A stretch of DNA of 25,330 nucleotides from CAYQCH01 sp964415935 (GTDB taxonomy: Bacteria; Patescibacteriota; Patescibacteriia; VMEV01; CAYQCH01), in contig CAYQCH010000016.1 of the NCBI GenBank assembly GCA_964415935.1, positions 1-25,330 on the forward strand, given 5' to 3'. Each line of letters starts with the position of its first letter. The stretch's first letter is position 1. Under the pieces are notes generated by a model. The model searched no databases and was not told the origin of the DNA. It was given only the letters and a program-made list of their open reading frames with translations. Of this stretch, positions 7,726 through 16,094 are shown piece by piece. The translations under genes and the position numbers were made by a program.

Positions 7726-9900
7726 TGGTCTTTGATCCGGGAAGCGGTACGTAAAAACGGTGATAGCGCCTCCGGCGATATCGGCGCTTTCGTCCGCCTC
7801 CATGCGAGCGCGGGCTTTTATTTGCGCGGCATTGTCCCAGTAATCGTTTAACACGAAGTAAATGGTGTTTGCTCCGGTCAAGTTATGCGCCAGCTCGGCC
7901 GTAGCGCGGGTCGGCCGCTCGTTGACCATGCGCAAGTAGATGTTGTAGAGGGGGCTTGAGGTGGGGACGGGGTAGTAAAACACGGGCGCGCCGCCTGAGG
8001 CCGGCGGGAAGTACGTCCGAAACCCAAAGCTGGCAATGGCCGCGGCTGATACGCTTTGATTGGCAAGAACAACGTAATCAGACTTTGTTTGGGCGTCTAT
8101 ATGTTGCACGGCCTGAAAATCAGCCGCAGAGGTGCTGAATTGGCGCGAACGTTCAAATCGGTTTTGTCGCGGATACGATGCATAAAGCATGGACGTGCTG
8201 GCCCAGGTCAAAGCGAACAGGACCAGGACGGCTGTCAACGGTTGTTGAAGTAGCGGCAGCCGATACACCCAGAGCAATGCCAGCATGAGAAAAGGAGTCA
8301 GGCACCAAAGTGACAGGACCAGCAGGCGCGTGGCATAGGCGTGGCTTTCATAGGCGGCAATGCCTGGAAAGACAAAAAGCGCGGCAATCATGACGGCGTT
8401 AGCCGCAAAAGCCACGGAGGCTGTCAGGTAGACGCGAAGGAGGGATATCTTCATGCGGCCCAGCAGCCAGACTGCCACAAAGAGGGTGATCAGCAAAAAA
8501 ATGCCCACCCAGCCGGCGACAAAGAAGTAGGAAAATTGTCCAGGGAAGCCAGGCATAAAGCCCGTTACCACGGGTACAATAAAGTCCTGGCCCAGACGGT
8601 TGACGCTGCTGGCAATGTCCGAACCGCGGACAGCCACCTGGGTTTGACTGGTCAGGCTCCAGATCCAAAGCAGGAAGGGCATGGCAAACACGGCAATCAA
8701 TGTGAGTCCTGCAAACAGCGCTTGCCGGAGGATGGGTCGTCCTTGTAAGCGCGGCCGTAACAGCTCAAGTGATACACCCGCCAGCAGGATGAACGAGGGG
8801 ATGCCGCTGAGCGGATGCGTTAATAAGGCTGCCGTTGCCACAAAGCACAAGTGCGGCACATGCCATGGGACATTTTTCTGCACCAGCAAGGGAAACGCTC
8901 CCAAGACGATCCAGAGAAAAAAGAGGTTGGCCAGCCCTTGGGGGGTGGTAACAATAAAACTGCTGAAGGGGATGAGGATGATGGCCAGCGCCAGCCAGGC
9001 GCCGTAGGAAAGGCCAGGCTTGCCGTGTTCTGATGTCGGGCTCAGCAGTTCAGCGGCCAGGATGGGCAAGGAGAGGGCGGCTAACGCCGGTACAAGCAGC
9101 TGGTCCAGTAAAACGATGGGAATGCCAACCAGACGATGCAGGCTGACGACAAGACTGTACTGTCCGAGGTAATAGGGGGTTTTTGGGAGCAGTAAACCTG
9201 TTGAATCAATTATGTGTTCGGCTGTTTGATGTATAAAGGAGTCATACCCGTAGCCGTATTTGTAGACGACAAGAGCCACGGAGAAGAAAAGGAATAGATG
9301 CGTGCCGACAAGCGGAAGGCTTGCTTCGCGACTATGCCCACGCCAGGTCAGGATCCACAGAACCAGCGTTGCCACGAATGTTAAAGCCCAAAATGAGGGT
9401 GGTACGACTTCCCATGGCGATCGCAGGGGCGCATCGGTTTGAGCGGTAAGCAATACGAAAAAAGCTGATAACACCAGCAGCACATACATGGCCATGAGTA
9501 TCCAGGTCGGGCGTGCGAAGGTGATATGCTTCCAATGCATTTCGTGCAGTTCCAGCCGAGTTTGCCTGACCTGTCCGTGACGGATAAACCAGGCATTCGT
9601 TATCAGGAGGAAGAAAAACCATGATAAGACCTGCGCTGGTTTTGAAAGGTCCCAAAGCACGTATACCAGGGCCGAGCTGACGAGCAGTATGATGAACGCA
9701 GCCAGGCCGCCTAAGACGCTTTGGCGGAACAATGGCCGGTTTGGCCCCATATGCTGGCCAAGCAGGAAACACTGGAATAAAAAAAACACGCCGCCGAATA
9801 TGCGCGCCAGAAAGGGCGCTTCCCAGATGAAGAGATTCAGCACCACAGGCAGCAAAAGCGCCAGAGAGAGTATGTTATACTGCAGCAATGATAGTGACAT
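7717..9900 (-). CDS. Large polytopic membrane protein, probable GT-C-fold glycosyltransferase
   Basis: The protein has 727 residues with well over ten hydrophobic helices filling roughly residues 5-580, then a soluble C-terminal part of about 150 residues ending in YRFPDQRPSQ. Between helices, KYGYGYDSFIHQTAEHI (Asp220) resembles the first extracytoplasmic loop of GT-C enzymes, where an Asp-bearing motif near a His contacts the lipid-linked sugar. I do not recognise a named family. An O-antigen-ligase or oligosaccharyl-transferase-like job is possible, and the GT-C reading is inference from topology and that loop. Transcription is opposite to both flanking operons. An extended -10 promoter sits 18 bases upstream of the ATG, so the transcript should be nearly leaderless. 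Confidence 0.6.
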   Translation of the reverse strand: MSLSLLQYNILSLALLLPVVLNLFIWEAPFLARIFGGVFFLFQCFLLGQHMGPNRPLFRQSVLGGLAAFIILLVSSALVYVLWDLSKPAQVLSWFFFLLITNAWFIRHGQVRQTRLELHEMHWKHITFARPTWILMAMYVLLVLSAFFVLLTAQTDAPLRSPWEVVPPSFWALTFVATLVLWILTWRGHSREASLPLVGTHLFLFFSVALVVYKYGYGYDSFIHQTAEHIIDSTGLLLPKTPYYLGQYSLVVSLHRLVGIPIVLLDQLLVPALAALSLPILAAELLSPTSEHGKPGLSYGAWLALAIILIPFSSFIVTTPQGLANLFFLWIVLGAFPLLVQKNVPWHVPHLCFVATAALLTHPLSGIPSFILLAGVSLELLRPRLQGRPILRQALFAGLTLIAVFAMPFLLWIWSLTSQTQVAVRGSDIASSVNRLGQDFIVPVVTGFMPGFPGQFSYFFVAGWVGIFLLITLFVAVWLLGRMKISLLRVYLTASVAFAANAVMIAALFVFPGIAAYESHAYATRLLVLSLWCLTPFLMLALLWVYRLPLLQQPLTAVLVLFALTWASTSMLYASYPRQNRFERSRQFSTSAADFQAVQHIDAQTKSDYVVLANQSVSAAAIASFGFRTYFPPASGGAPVFYYPVPTSSPLYNIYLRMVNERPTRATAELAHNLTGANTIYFVLNDYWDNAAQIKARARMEADESADIAGGAITVFTYRFPDQRPSQ

Positions 9901-9917
9901 GGATGTGTGTTAGACAC

Positions 9918-9926
9918 ATTATATCA
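9918..9926 (-). promoter_or_regulatory. Extended -10 promoter for the 727-residue membrane protein
   Basis: Read on the minus strand, TGA-TATAAT is a perfect extended -10 (plus-strand ATTATA at 9918-9923 and TCA at 9924-9926). The predicted transcription start is about 10 bases before the ATG at 9900. A TTGACA on the same strand (9933-9938) is only 9 bases away and cannot act as its -35. The divergent plus-strand operon starts at 9944, so both promoters must share this 43-base interval; the plus-strand one is not clear. Confidence 0.6.
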
Positions 9927-9943
9927 CATTGCTGTCAATTGTT

Positions 9944-10504
9944 ATGGTGGTAAAATTTCACGACCGATTGATGGCTCGATGGGTATTGCCCGCCGTGCCC
10001 AAACGCGTCCATCCAAATCATGTGACCATGGCGCGCTTGCTCTGCACGCCCATCGTAGTGGTGCTGGCGGTTATGGCCTGGTATCGGCTCGCCTTGGGCG
10101 CATTTTTGCTTTTGGCCTTTACGGATATGCTCGACGGCAGCCTGGCGCGCGTGAGAAATCAGGTTACATCCTGGGGCAAAGTCTTTGATCCCATCGCTGA
10201 CAAGCTATTGATAGGCTCGCTGGTCGTCGTACTGGTGGTGCAACATCTTGGCCCGGGCCTGGCGCTGATGATTTTGGGGCTTGAATCACTGGTCATTTTG
10301 CTGGCATTGTGGCGGCTGCGGCAGGGCAAGGAAGTGCAGGCCAACCGTTGGGGAAAGATCAAGATGTTCCTGCAGGTTGTCGGAGTAACATTGCTGTTGG
10401 TAGGCATGCTGACCGGGTTTACAGGGTTGTTTCATGTCTCCGCGCAAGCCTTTTATGTGGCCATTATTTTTGCCGTTTTAAGCTTGTTTGCCGCCGGCAT
10501 ATGA
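9944..10504 (+). CDS. CDP-alcohol phosphatidyltransferase family protein (PgsA-like)
   Basis: This is an integral membrane enzyme of 186 residues with about four to five helices. The family signature D-x2-D-G-x2-A-R-x8-G-x3-D-x3-D is complete: Asp61, Asp64, Gly65, Ala68, Arg69, Gly78, Asp82 and Asp86. Such enzymes displace CMP from a CDP-activated lipid or alcohol to form a phosphodiester, for example phosphatidylglycerophosphate. The start is uncertain: TTG 9929, ATG 9944 and ATG 9971 are in frame. I chose 9944 because the family usually has a K-F-H-D-R-type stretch before the first helix. It opens the long operon, and its stop overlaps the CarS-like start as ATGA. The substrate cannot be told from sequence. 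Confidence 0.88.
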   Translation: MVVKFHDRLMARWVLPAVPKRVHPNHVTMARLLCTPIVVVLAVMAWYRLALGAFLLLAFTDMLDGSLARVRNQVTSWGKVFDPIADKLLIGSLVVVLVVQHLGPGLALMILGLESLVILLALWRLRQGKEVQANRWGKIKMFLQVVGVTLLLVGMLTGFTGLFHVSAQAFYVAIIFAVLSLFAAGI

Positions 10505-11028
10505 CCATATTGCAGGCACTATACTTTGCGCTTCCGATGTACTTCGCCAATATGGCGCCGGTCATTGTATCGCGTATCCCCCTGTTGGATGCGCCGATTG
10601 ACGGCGGGCGATTCTGGCGCGGGAAACCGATTCTTGGGCCGCATAAGACCTGGAGAGGCTTGCTGGCTGGTATCCTCTTTGGCGTAGCAACCGTGTATGT
10701 TCAGCGTCTGATTGGCGCTGGCCCGTCCCTGGACCTGGTCAACTACGCGGATGCTTCCATCTGGCAGCTTGGCGTATTGATGGGAGCCGGAGCCATGATT
10801 GGAGATGCTGTGAAAAGCTTTTTTAAGCGGCGTATTGGGAAAGGATCCGGCGCGGCCTGGCCGCCCTTTGACCAGCTGGACTTTGTCGCCGGCGGCTTGC
10901 TGGCTGCCTCTGTGTACATCCATATTCCCTGGTTTATCGCAGCCTGGATTATCCTTTTGACGCCTTTGGGACACCTCCTTGTCAACCGCCTGGCTTTTGC
11001 GGCAGGATGGAAATCAGTACCGTATTAA
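10501..11028 (+). CDS. CarS-like protein (CDP-archaeol synthase family)
   Basis: This is a 175-residue membrane protein with about five helices. The family motifs are all present: N17-x2-P20 in FANMAPVIVSR, then the PID-GG run with G-KPILGPHKTWRG, and in the second half GDAVKSFFKRR-GKGSG, WPPFDQLDFVAGG. These define the CarS/DUF46 group, which in archaea transfers CMP from CTP to an unsaturated archaetidic acid and is distantly related to bacterial CdsA. The gene overlaps the upstream CDP-alcohol transferase by 4 bases (ATGA) and the downstream one by 1 base (TAATG), so the three are probably translated together. I infer that it supplies the CDP-lipid used by both neighbours. Which lipid the bacterium uses is unknown. 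Confidence 0.85.
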   Translation: MTILQALYFALPMYFANMAPVIVSRIPLLDAPIDGGRFWRGKPILGPHKTWRGLLAGILFGVATVYVQRLIGAGPSLDLVNYADASIWQLGVLMGAGAMIGDAVKSFFKRRIGKGSGAAWPPFDQLDFVAGGLLAASVYIHIPWFIAAWIILLTPLGHLLVNRLAFAAGWKSVPY

Positions 11029-11636
11029 TGTTTATGAACATCATCACTCGAGCTAATACCTGGGGCCAAACATGGCGAGCAAAGCATTTGGAATGGCTGT
11101 TTGCATTTCTCGCTACTTGTCGGTTTACCCCTAACCGCATCACGTTCCTGCGGTTCCTGGCCGCACCGGCCTTCATATTGTTTTTCCCCGTGTACCCCAG
11201 AAAAATGACCCTGATCCTGCTGATTGCCTGCGCCTTGGATTTTGTGGACGGTGGCCTGGCCAGGTACTTGAAAATGGCCGATGATCGAGGGAAATTTTGG
11301 GATGTGCTGGTGGATCATATTTTGTATGTTGCCGCGATTTTCACGCTGTTGCAGACTGGCGCTTTTTCCGTTGGCGCATTCGCATACCAGCTGATGATCG
11401 CTCCGATCATGTACCTGCTGGCGACCATAAAGGAAAGCGAAGGCAGCAAAACAGACTGGATCATCCACCCGTATTATACGGTCATCTATTTCAAGCCGGT
11501 CGCCTTGGGGGTGCTGTTGGTCTATGTCATCTGGGGAATAAATTACGTGGATGCCGCCATGGTGCTGTTAAATATTGCCATGACAGTAGCGGCGGCTTTT
11601 TTCGCCGCCGTACTGGCAAGACGGTGGAGTTCATAG
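11028..11636 (+). CDS. CDP-alcohol phosphatidyltransferase family protein, second paralogue
   Basis: This is a 202-residue membrane protein. The signature is intact: Asp71, Asp74, Gly75, Ala78, Arg79, Gly88, Asp92 and Asp96 in DFVDGGLAR…GKFWDVLVDH. It differs from the first paralogue in sequence and has a longer soluble N-terminus. In-frame ATG codons occur at 11007, 11028 and 11034. I chose 11028 because it overlaps the CarS-like stop as TAATG, a common coupling arrangement in this operon. Together with its two upstream neighbours it forms a lipid headgroup module; the two transferases probably make different products. Product identity (phosphatidylglycerol-, inositol- or other type) is not readable. 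Confidence 0.87.
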   Translation: MFMNIITRANTWGQTWRAKHLEWLFAFLATCRFTPNRITFLRFLAAPAFILFFPVYPRKMTLILLIACALDFVDGGLARYLKMADDRGKFWDVLVDHILYVAAIFTLLQTGAFSVGAFAYQLMIAPIMYLLATIKESEGSKTDWIIHPYYTVIYFKPVALGVLLVYVIWGINYVDAAMVLLNIAMTVAAAFFAAVLARRWSS

Positions 11637-11637
11637 T

Positions 11638-13206
11638 ATGCATGCGCGGCGGGCCAGCCGGGTCCTTACATTGCTGGTCATCGTGTTTGCTGGCATGTAC
11701 GCTTTTTTTTATGCATCAAGCGGAGAAGTATATCATTCGCCCGATGAGCAGGCTGTAGCGGTTTTTTCTCAACGATTTGCAGAAAACAGGACGTTGCGCA
11801 TTCCGCAGGCAGTAGATTCAGACATCGTGTTGCCCCGCAGCGTCAATCTTTTGGGGCATGAGTATGTGCCAGGCAGCTTTCTGGGAATGCCGGTGCTTAT
11901 CGGATACGCCACCTCCTGGTTTGGCACATTCGGAGCCGTGGCGTTGGTGCCCCTGCTTGCGGCCATCGCCCCGGCCATGCTGTTTGTCTGCCTGCGCTCC
12001 ATGATGGGAAGCCGCATCAGCTGGATTTCCGCGCTCCTGTTGTGGTTCAATCCGGCCTGGATGTACTTTGCCAGCCGCGCATATTTACCGAATATGGGCT
12101 TTACGGCGGCATTGGTTATCGCTGCCGGCCTTTGGACGCTGGGGCGGAACGTTGGCGGGGGAAGGGGGCTGGCTCTCGCCGCCGGCACCGGCTTGTTTGG
12201 CGGGCTGGCCCTGGCCATTCGTCCGGTAGAGGCGATATGGGTAGTTCCTCTGGCGGTGCTTCTTGCCGTTTGGGTGCGCCCTTCTTGGCGCGAGGCTGGT
12301 CTTGTCTGTGCCGCCGCAGCTCTGCCGCTTGCGCTAGTGGGGTACTGGCAGGCGCAGACCTACGGAGCTTGGTATATGACCGGCTATGATGCGTTATCTG
12401 CCGCAGGCGAAGTAAGCGAGGTCACGAATGGTGCGGCAGGCCATATCGTCCAAAGCCTGTGGGGGGCTATTTTCCCGTTCGGGTTTCATCCTTGGGCCGC
12501 GTTGGAGCGGTTTGTGCAATATCAGTTGAAGTTGTGGTGGTGGATGTTACCACTGTTGTTTTTGGGCATCGGTTACTTTGTAAAAATGTTTCAAAAAAAC
12601 GGCGCATACAAAAAGTATGCAATTGTGTTTTTGCTTGTTTTAGGATATTCCGTGCTGTATTACGGATCCTGGTCCATCAGCGATCATCCCGACCCCTCAT
12701 GGGTCAGCATCGGGGTGGCGTACAACCGCTACTGGCTGCCTGTAACGGTGCTTTCCATTCCGATATTGGCGATGGGGCTGCAACGGCTATCTCGCACGGA
12801 ATGGGCGTTTGCCGCGTATGCCGTCGCTTCGTTGCTGATGGTTTTTGCGCTTGGCCCGGAAAGCCTTTGGGCGCTGCATGCAAATGGTGTAAAATACCAA
12901 GCGTCTCGGCTCCAATTGCAGCAGGATTTGTCGCCGGCGTCCGTGCTGATAACGCAACGGGAGGACAAGTGGCTTTGGCCCTCGTTTTCCGTGATTCGTG
13001 AAGATGGGACCGGTTTCGCATTCATGGATCAGCTTGGCGGCGTCGCTCGGCAGGCCGATGGCGTGTATTGGATGACATCCTTGCCGGCCAGCCATGCGCG
13101 TGAAATTGAACAACGTGTGTTTGCTCCGCGCCAATTCTCCTTAGAGTATAGGCGCGCATATCAAGACTGGGCTTTATACCAAATTATCCCTACTCCACAG
13201 CCATGA
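11638..13206 (+). CDS. GT39/ArnT-like polytopic membrane glycosyltransferase
   Basis: The protein has 522 residues with an N-terminal helix (about 8-26) and roughly ten further helices to about residue 420, then a soluble C-terminal domain. Directly after the first helix comes HSPDEQA (Asp36-Glu37), which matches the position of the catalytic acidic pair in PMT/ArnT-type GT-C enzymes that use polyprenyl-phosphate sugars. The later sequence AIRPVEAIWVVPLAVLLAVW is typical of the family's middle helices. It would act at the outer face of the membrane, using lipid-linked sugar of the kind made by the GT2/DUF2304 pair at 3302-4323. The start is 1 base after the previous stop and the end overlaps the next ATG (ATGA). 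The acceptor is unknown. Confidence 0.75.
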   Translation: MHARRASRVLTLLVIVFAGMYAFFYASSGEVYHSPDEQAVAVFSQRFAENRTLRIPQAVDSDIVLPRSVNLLGHEYVPGSFLGMPVLIGYATSWFGTFGAVALVPLLAAIAPAMLFVCLRSMMGSRISWISALLLWFNPAWMYFASRAYLPNMGFTAALVIAAGLWTLGRNVGGGRGLALAAGTGLFGGLALAIRPVEAIWVVPLAVLLAVWVRPSWREAGLVCAAAALPLALVGYWQAQTYGAWYMTGYDALSAAGEVSEVTNGAAGHIVQSLWGAIFPFGFHPWAALERFVQYQLKLWWWMLPLLFLGIGYFVKMFQKNGAYKKYAIVFLLVLGYSVLYYGSWSISDHPDPSWVSIGVAYNRYWLPVTVLSIPILAMGLQRLSRTEWAFAAYAVASLLMVFALGPESLWALHANGVKYQASRLQLQQDLSPASVLITQREDKWLWPSFSVIREDGTGFAFMDQLGGVARQADGVYWMTSLPASHAREIEQRVFAPRQFSLEYRRAYQDWALYQIIPTPQP

Positions 13207-14732
13207 CCTGGACTGATGACCGCATCATGCGCGCGTATCGCGTCGGCTTAATAGGCCTGGCCCTGCTTTTGCTTTGCGTCCTTGGCTGGCGGGACACCGC
13301 GCCTACCGGCCGTTTGCGCGTCGGCCATGGCTTTTCCAAACCATCGCCCTTCGTGTCAGAAGTTGTGCCAGTGCAACGCACGGCGCGCACCGAGCAGGGA
13401 ACGGTTGTGTCCGCCGAGCCTGTCTACGTGACCGTACGTTATCCAAGGCCTTTTCAGCGCATGCAAGCGTCCCTTGTCTTTGAAAATCCCGACAACCTGG
13501 CCATCGAAATTGGCGCCCAAACGCAGGCCGCTGAGATATACGACCTCCAGGGAATTAATCATCCGGGGCTAAACGCTCTCGACGTTTCCGATGACTGGCG
13601 CAAGCTGCCGCCGCAAAACGGCGTTGCCTTATGGCAGCGTAATCGCGCGCAGCCTGACTATGAAAACCTTTCAGCGGTGTGGAGTGTCCTGCCCGACCAG
13701 GAGCGCACGGCATATTACGGGACACCCTGGCTAGTTCCGTACCTTCCGGATTTTGCGCGCAGCCAGCAGCCTTCCGAGCAGAAAATCCCGGTGCCGCTGC
13801 AAGGCGGGCATGTGTTTTATCTTGCCACCAATCAGGATTCCGTATCATTTTCGGCGGATGTGTTTGATCTGAATAAACGCATCGGTCCGGATGATGTCCA
13901 TGTGCGGTTGTCGTCCTGGGATGGCACTGTATTAGCCGAGCAAAAACTGGCCGATGACGGCAACGTCGCCGATGATGGCCAGCTGGGGTCGCGGCAGGTG
14001 CTAAACCTCTTCCATACAGGGTTGCTTGAAGCCGGCGTCTACCAGCTGGCCATTCAAGCCACGGATGACATCATTCTGCGAGACGTGACAGTTCAGGCGC
14101 CGTACCTTGTGGCCAAAGGATGGTTGTCCGTAGCGGGCGGGCCGGAATATCGCGCCGCTTTTGGTGAAAACGTCGGCGGCCCGGTCCACCTGGTTACCAG
14201 CAGCCGCACGATCGTGGCCAGTACCAGCCACATTGATTCTTTGCAGCCCATCCATATCGGCCAGGAGTCATTGGTATTACAGGAACCTTTTGAGTCGCAT
14301 GAATACGTCATGCCCGATACGAACCGATTCTTATTGAGCAAGGGGTATGAGCTGTCCCTGGAGCAGGGCAACGTGCGTCTTAGCGGCCGCGGCGTCTTTG
14401 CCGTGTCGGCTTCGGGGTACTTCAGCCCCACCCCCTGGTACTTTGATTCAACCGTTGACGCAGACGTGTTGGAGCTCGCGCATGTCATCGCTTCATATCA
14501 GCCTCCGCAAGGCCTTGGAGACGGCGTGTACCGGCAGCAGTTTACCATCGACCTTACAGGCGCCTTTGCTCCTGATAAAGCTGTGCGTTTGCAGCTGGCG
14601 GCACCTGATATGGAAAAGGGGCAGAGCCTGACCTTGTTGCGCCTGGAAACCGATTTTCTTTCCGATCCCGTAACACTGGCCAACTTCAGCCAGAAACTTT
14701 CGAACTTTATCCGTCGAGAAATTTTAAAATAA
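13203..14732 (+). CDS. Hypothetical membrane-anchored extracellular protein
   Basis: I do not recognise this 509-residue protein. A single hydrophobic helix at about residues 13-30 (VGLIGLALLLLCVLGW) follows a short charged N-terminus, so the rest should lie outside the cytoplasm as a type II or uncleaved-signal protein. The remainder is rich in alternating hydrophobic and polar residues with many aromatic and Gly/Pro turns (for example PVYVTVRYPRPF), which suggests beta-sandwich domains. No catalytic motif is visible. It overlaps the GT39-like gene by 4 bases, so the two are probably made together. It could be an accessory or acceptor for the membrane transferase. Confidence is high that it is a gene, low for any role. 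Confidence 0.8.
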   Translation: MTWTDDRIMRAYRVGLIGLALLLLCVLGWRDTAPTGRLRVGHGFSKPSPFVSEVVPVQRTARTEQGTVVSAEPVYVTVRYPRPFQRMQASLVFENPDNLAIEIGAQTQAAEIYDLQGINHPGLNALDVSDDWRKLPPQNGVALWQRNRAQPDYENLSAVWSVLPDQERTAYYGTPWLVPYLPDFARSQQPSEQKIPVPLQGGHVFYLATNQDSVSFSADVFDLNKRIGPDDVHVRLSSWDGTVLAEQKLADDGNVADDGQLGSRQVLNLFHTGLLEAGVYQLAIQATDDIILRDVTVQAPYLVAKGWLSVAGGPEYRAAFGENVGGPVHLVTSSRTIVASTSHIDSLQPIHIGQESLVLQEPFESHEYVMPDTNRFLLSKGYELSLEQGNVRLSGRGVFAVSASGYFSPTPWYFDSTVDADVLELAHVIASYQPPQGLGDGVYRQQFTIDLTGAFAPDKAVRLQLAAPDMEKGQSLTLLRLETDFLSDPVTLANFSQKLSNFIRREILK

Positions 14733-14735
14733 GCT

Positions 14736-15107
14736 ATGCCCTTGATTCGATCGGAATTAGCCAGGCGTCTGCTGCAAGAGACTGTTGCGGTTGGCTTTTT
14801 TTTGTGGGCGTTTTTATATGTCGCTGACATTGTAAAGCCCGGGTTTGCGTCCAATTATCTCTCGCTCCCCAAACTCGCCGTGGTCTTGTTTGCTCTGGCC
14901 ATAGTGGTTGCTGCGGCCCAACCGCCCAAACAGGAATCGTCAACGCGGCCGCCAGCGGTATCCTGGAGCGTCTTTGCCGCTTTGGCCGTGCTCGTAGTGG
15001 CTTCGCTGTTGGCGGCCGGCCTGTCGCTTTGGTTGACCCTGGCCCTGGCCTTTGTTACGCTCTTTTCACTTTGGGCTTTAGGATATGGGTGGCAGGATAA
15101 CCTATGA
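14736..15107 (+). CDS. Small polytopic membrane protein of unknown function
   Basis: The protein has 123 residues with about four hydrophobic segments (about 16-31, 43-60, 75-93 and 96-112), short loops, and one more polar loop, AAQPPKQESSTRPPAVSW. I see no known motif. It starts 3 bases after the stop of the extracellular protein and ends with an ATGA overlap onto the rhamnose-type SDR. The tight coupling supports a real gene. It may be a subunit or anchor for the neighbouring envelope proteins, but nothing in the sequence proves this. Confidence 0.72.
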   Translation: MPLIRSELARRLLQETVAVGFFLWAFLYVADIVKPGFASNYLSLPKLAVVLFALAIVVAAAQPPKQESSTRPPAVSWSVFAALAVLVVASLLAAGLSLWLTLALAFVTLFSLWALGYGWQDNL

Positions 15108-16092
15108 AGTATCTCATTTTTGGAAACGGATATCTCGGAAACAAGTTTCACGCTGCCTTGCCGGGAAGCGTGTTGGATACGGCGAACATCAACGACGTGC
15201 AGGCCGTGCGACGAGCCATAGAAACACATGCGCCTGACGCAGTCATTAATTGCGCGGCCAAAACGGGCAAGCCGAACATCGACTGGTGCGAAGATCACAA
15301 ATTTGAAACGCTGGAAAGCAATCTCATCGGACCGTTGAATCTATTGCGCGTCTGCCAGGAGCTCGGCCAGTATTGGGTGCAAATCGGCAGCGGGTGTATT
15401 TACCAGGGCGACAATAACGGCCTGGGCTGGGGCGAAGATGACCGTCCGAATTTCGACGGCAGCTATTACAGCAAAATCAAAGGGTGGATGAACGACATGT
15501 TGCGCGATTTTCCCGTATTACAGCTGCGCTTACGCATGCCGCTGGACGGTGAGCCGGGCCCGCGCAATTTCATCACCAAGATTACCAACTACAAGCAGGT
15601 CATCAGCGTGCCGAATTCCATTACTGTCATCGACGATCTTATCGCCGCGGCAAAGGCCCTGATGGAGCAAAAAGCCACCGGCGTGTATAACGTTGTCAAT
15701 CCAGGCGCCATAGAACACAAGGAAATTTTGGCGATGTATAAGGAAATAGNNNNNNNNNNNNNNNNNNNNNNNNNNNNNNNNNNNNNNNNNNNNNNNNNNN
15801 NNNNNNNNNNNNNNNNNNNNNNNNNNNNNNNNNNNNNNNNNNNNNNNNNGTCAATCCAGGCGCCATAGAACACAAGGAAATTTTGGCGATGTATAAGGAA
15901 ATAGTTGACCCGGCCCACGAATACCGCCTCATATCGCTGGATGAATTGGCTCAGTTTGCCAAGGCGCCCAGGTCAAATTGCATCCTTTCCACAAAGAAGC
16001 TGGAAGATGCCGGCGTCCGATTGCCGGAAATCCACGGACGCGTGAAGGAAATTTTGCAGCAGTATAAGCAGAATCTCGTTCGATCGTCGTAA
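15104..16092 (+). CDS. SDR similar to plant/mimivirus UDP-4-keto-rhamnose 3,5-epimerase/4-reductase (split only by assembly gap)
   Basis: As written, the gene is broken by 100 N and a 55-base duplication. Joining 15104-15749 to 15905-16092 gives 834 bases, an intact frame of 277 residues. Rossmann motif FGNGYLG lies at the N-terminus and Tyr122-x3-Lys126 in SYYSKIKGW. Several blocks resemble eukaryotic NRS/ER and the C-terminal half of RHM enzymes more than bacterial RmlD: TGKPNIDWCEDHKFET, SGCIYQ, RPNFDGSYYSK, LRLRMPLDGEPGPRNFITK, NSITVIDDL, NPGAIEHKEILAMY and APRSN. Those enzymes turn UDP-4-keto-6-deoxyglucose into UDP-L-rhamnose. I infer the same reaction, on a UDP or dTDP substrate; the 4,6-dehydratase needed is not in this window. 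It overlaps the preceding gene by ATGA. Confidence 0.82.
15695..15904. other. Assembly gap (100 N, 15750-15849) flanked by an identical 55-base overlap
   Basis: Bases 15695-15749 and 15850-15904 are identical over 55 positions with exactly 100 N between them. The arrangement and overlap length match the gap at 2098-2197. The 155 extra bases shift the reading frame by 2. Removing them restores one continuous 277-residue reductase frame, independent evidence that the join is an overlap and not missing sequence. Confidence 0.95.
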
Positions 16093-16094
16093 GT

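Noticed and set aside
9933..9938. TTGACA on the minus strand as -35 of the 727-residue gene
   Set aside because: Only 9 bases separate it from the TATAAT; the extended -10 alone explains the promoter better.
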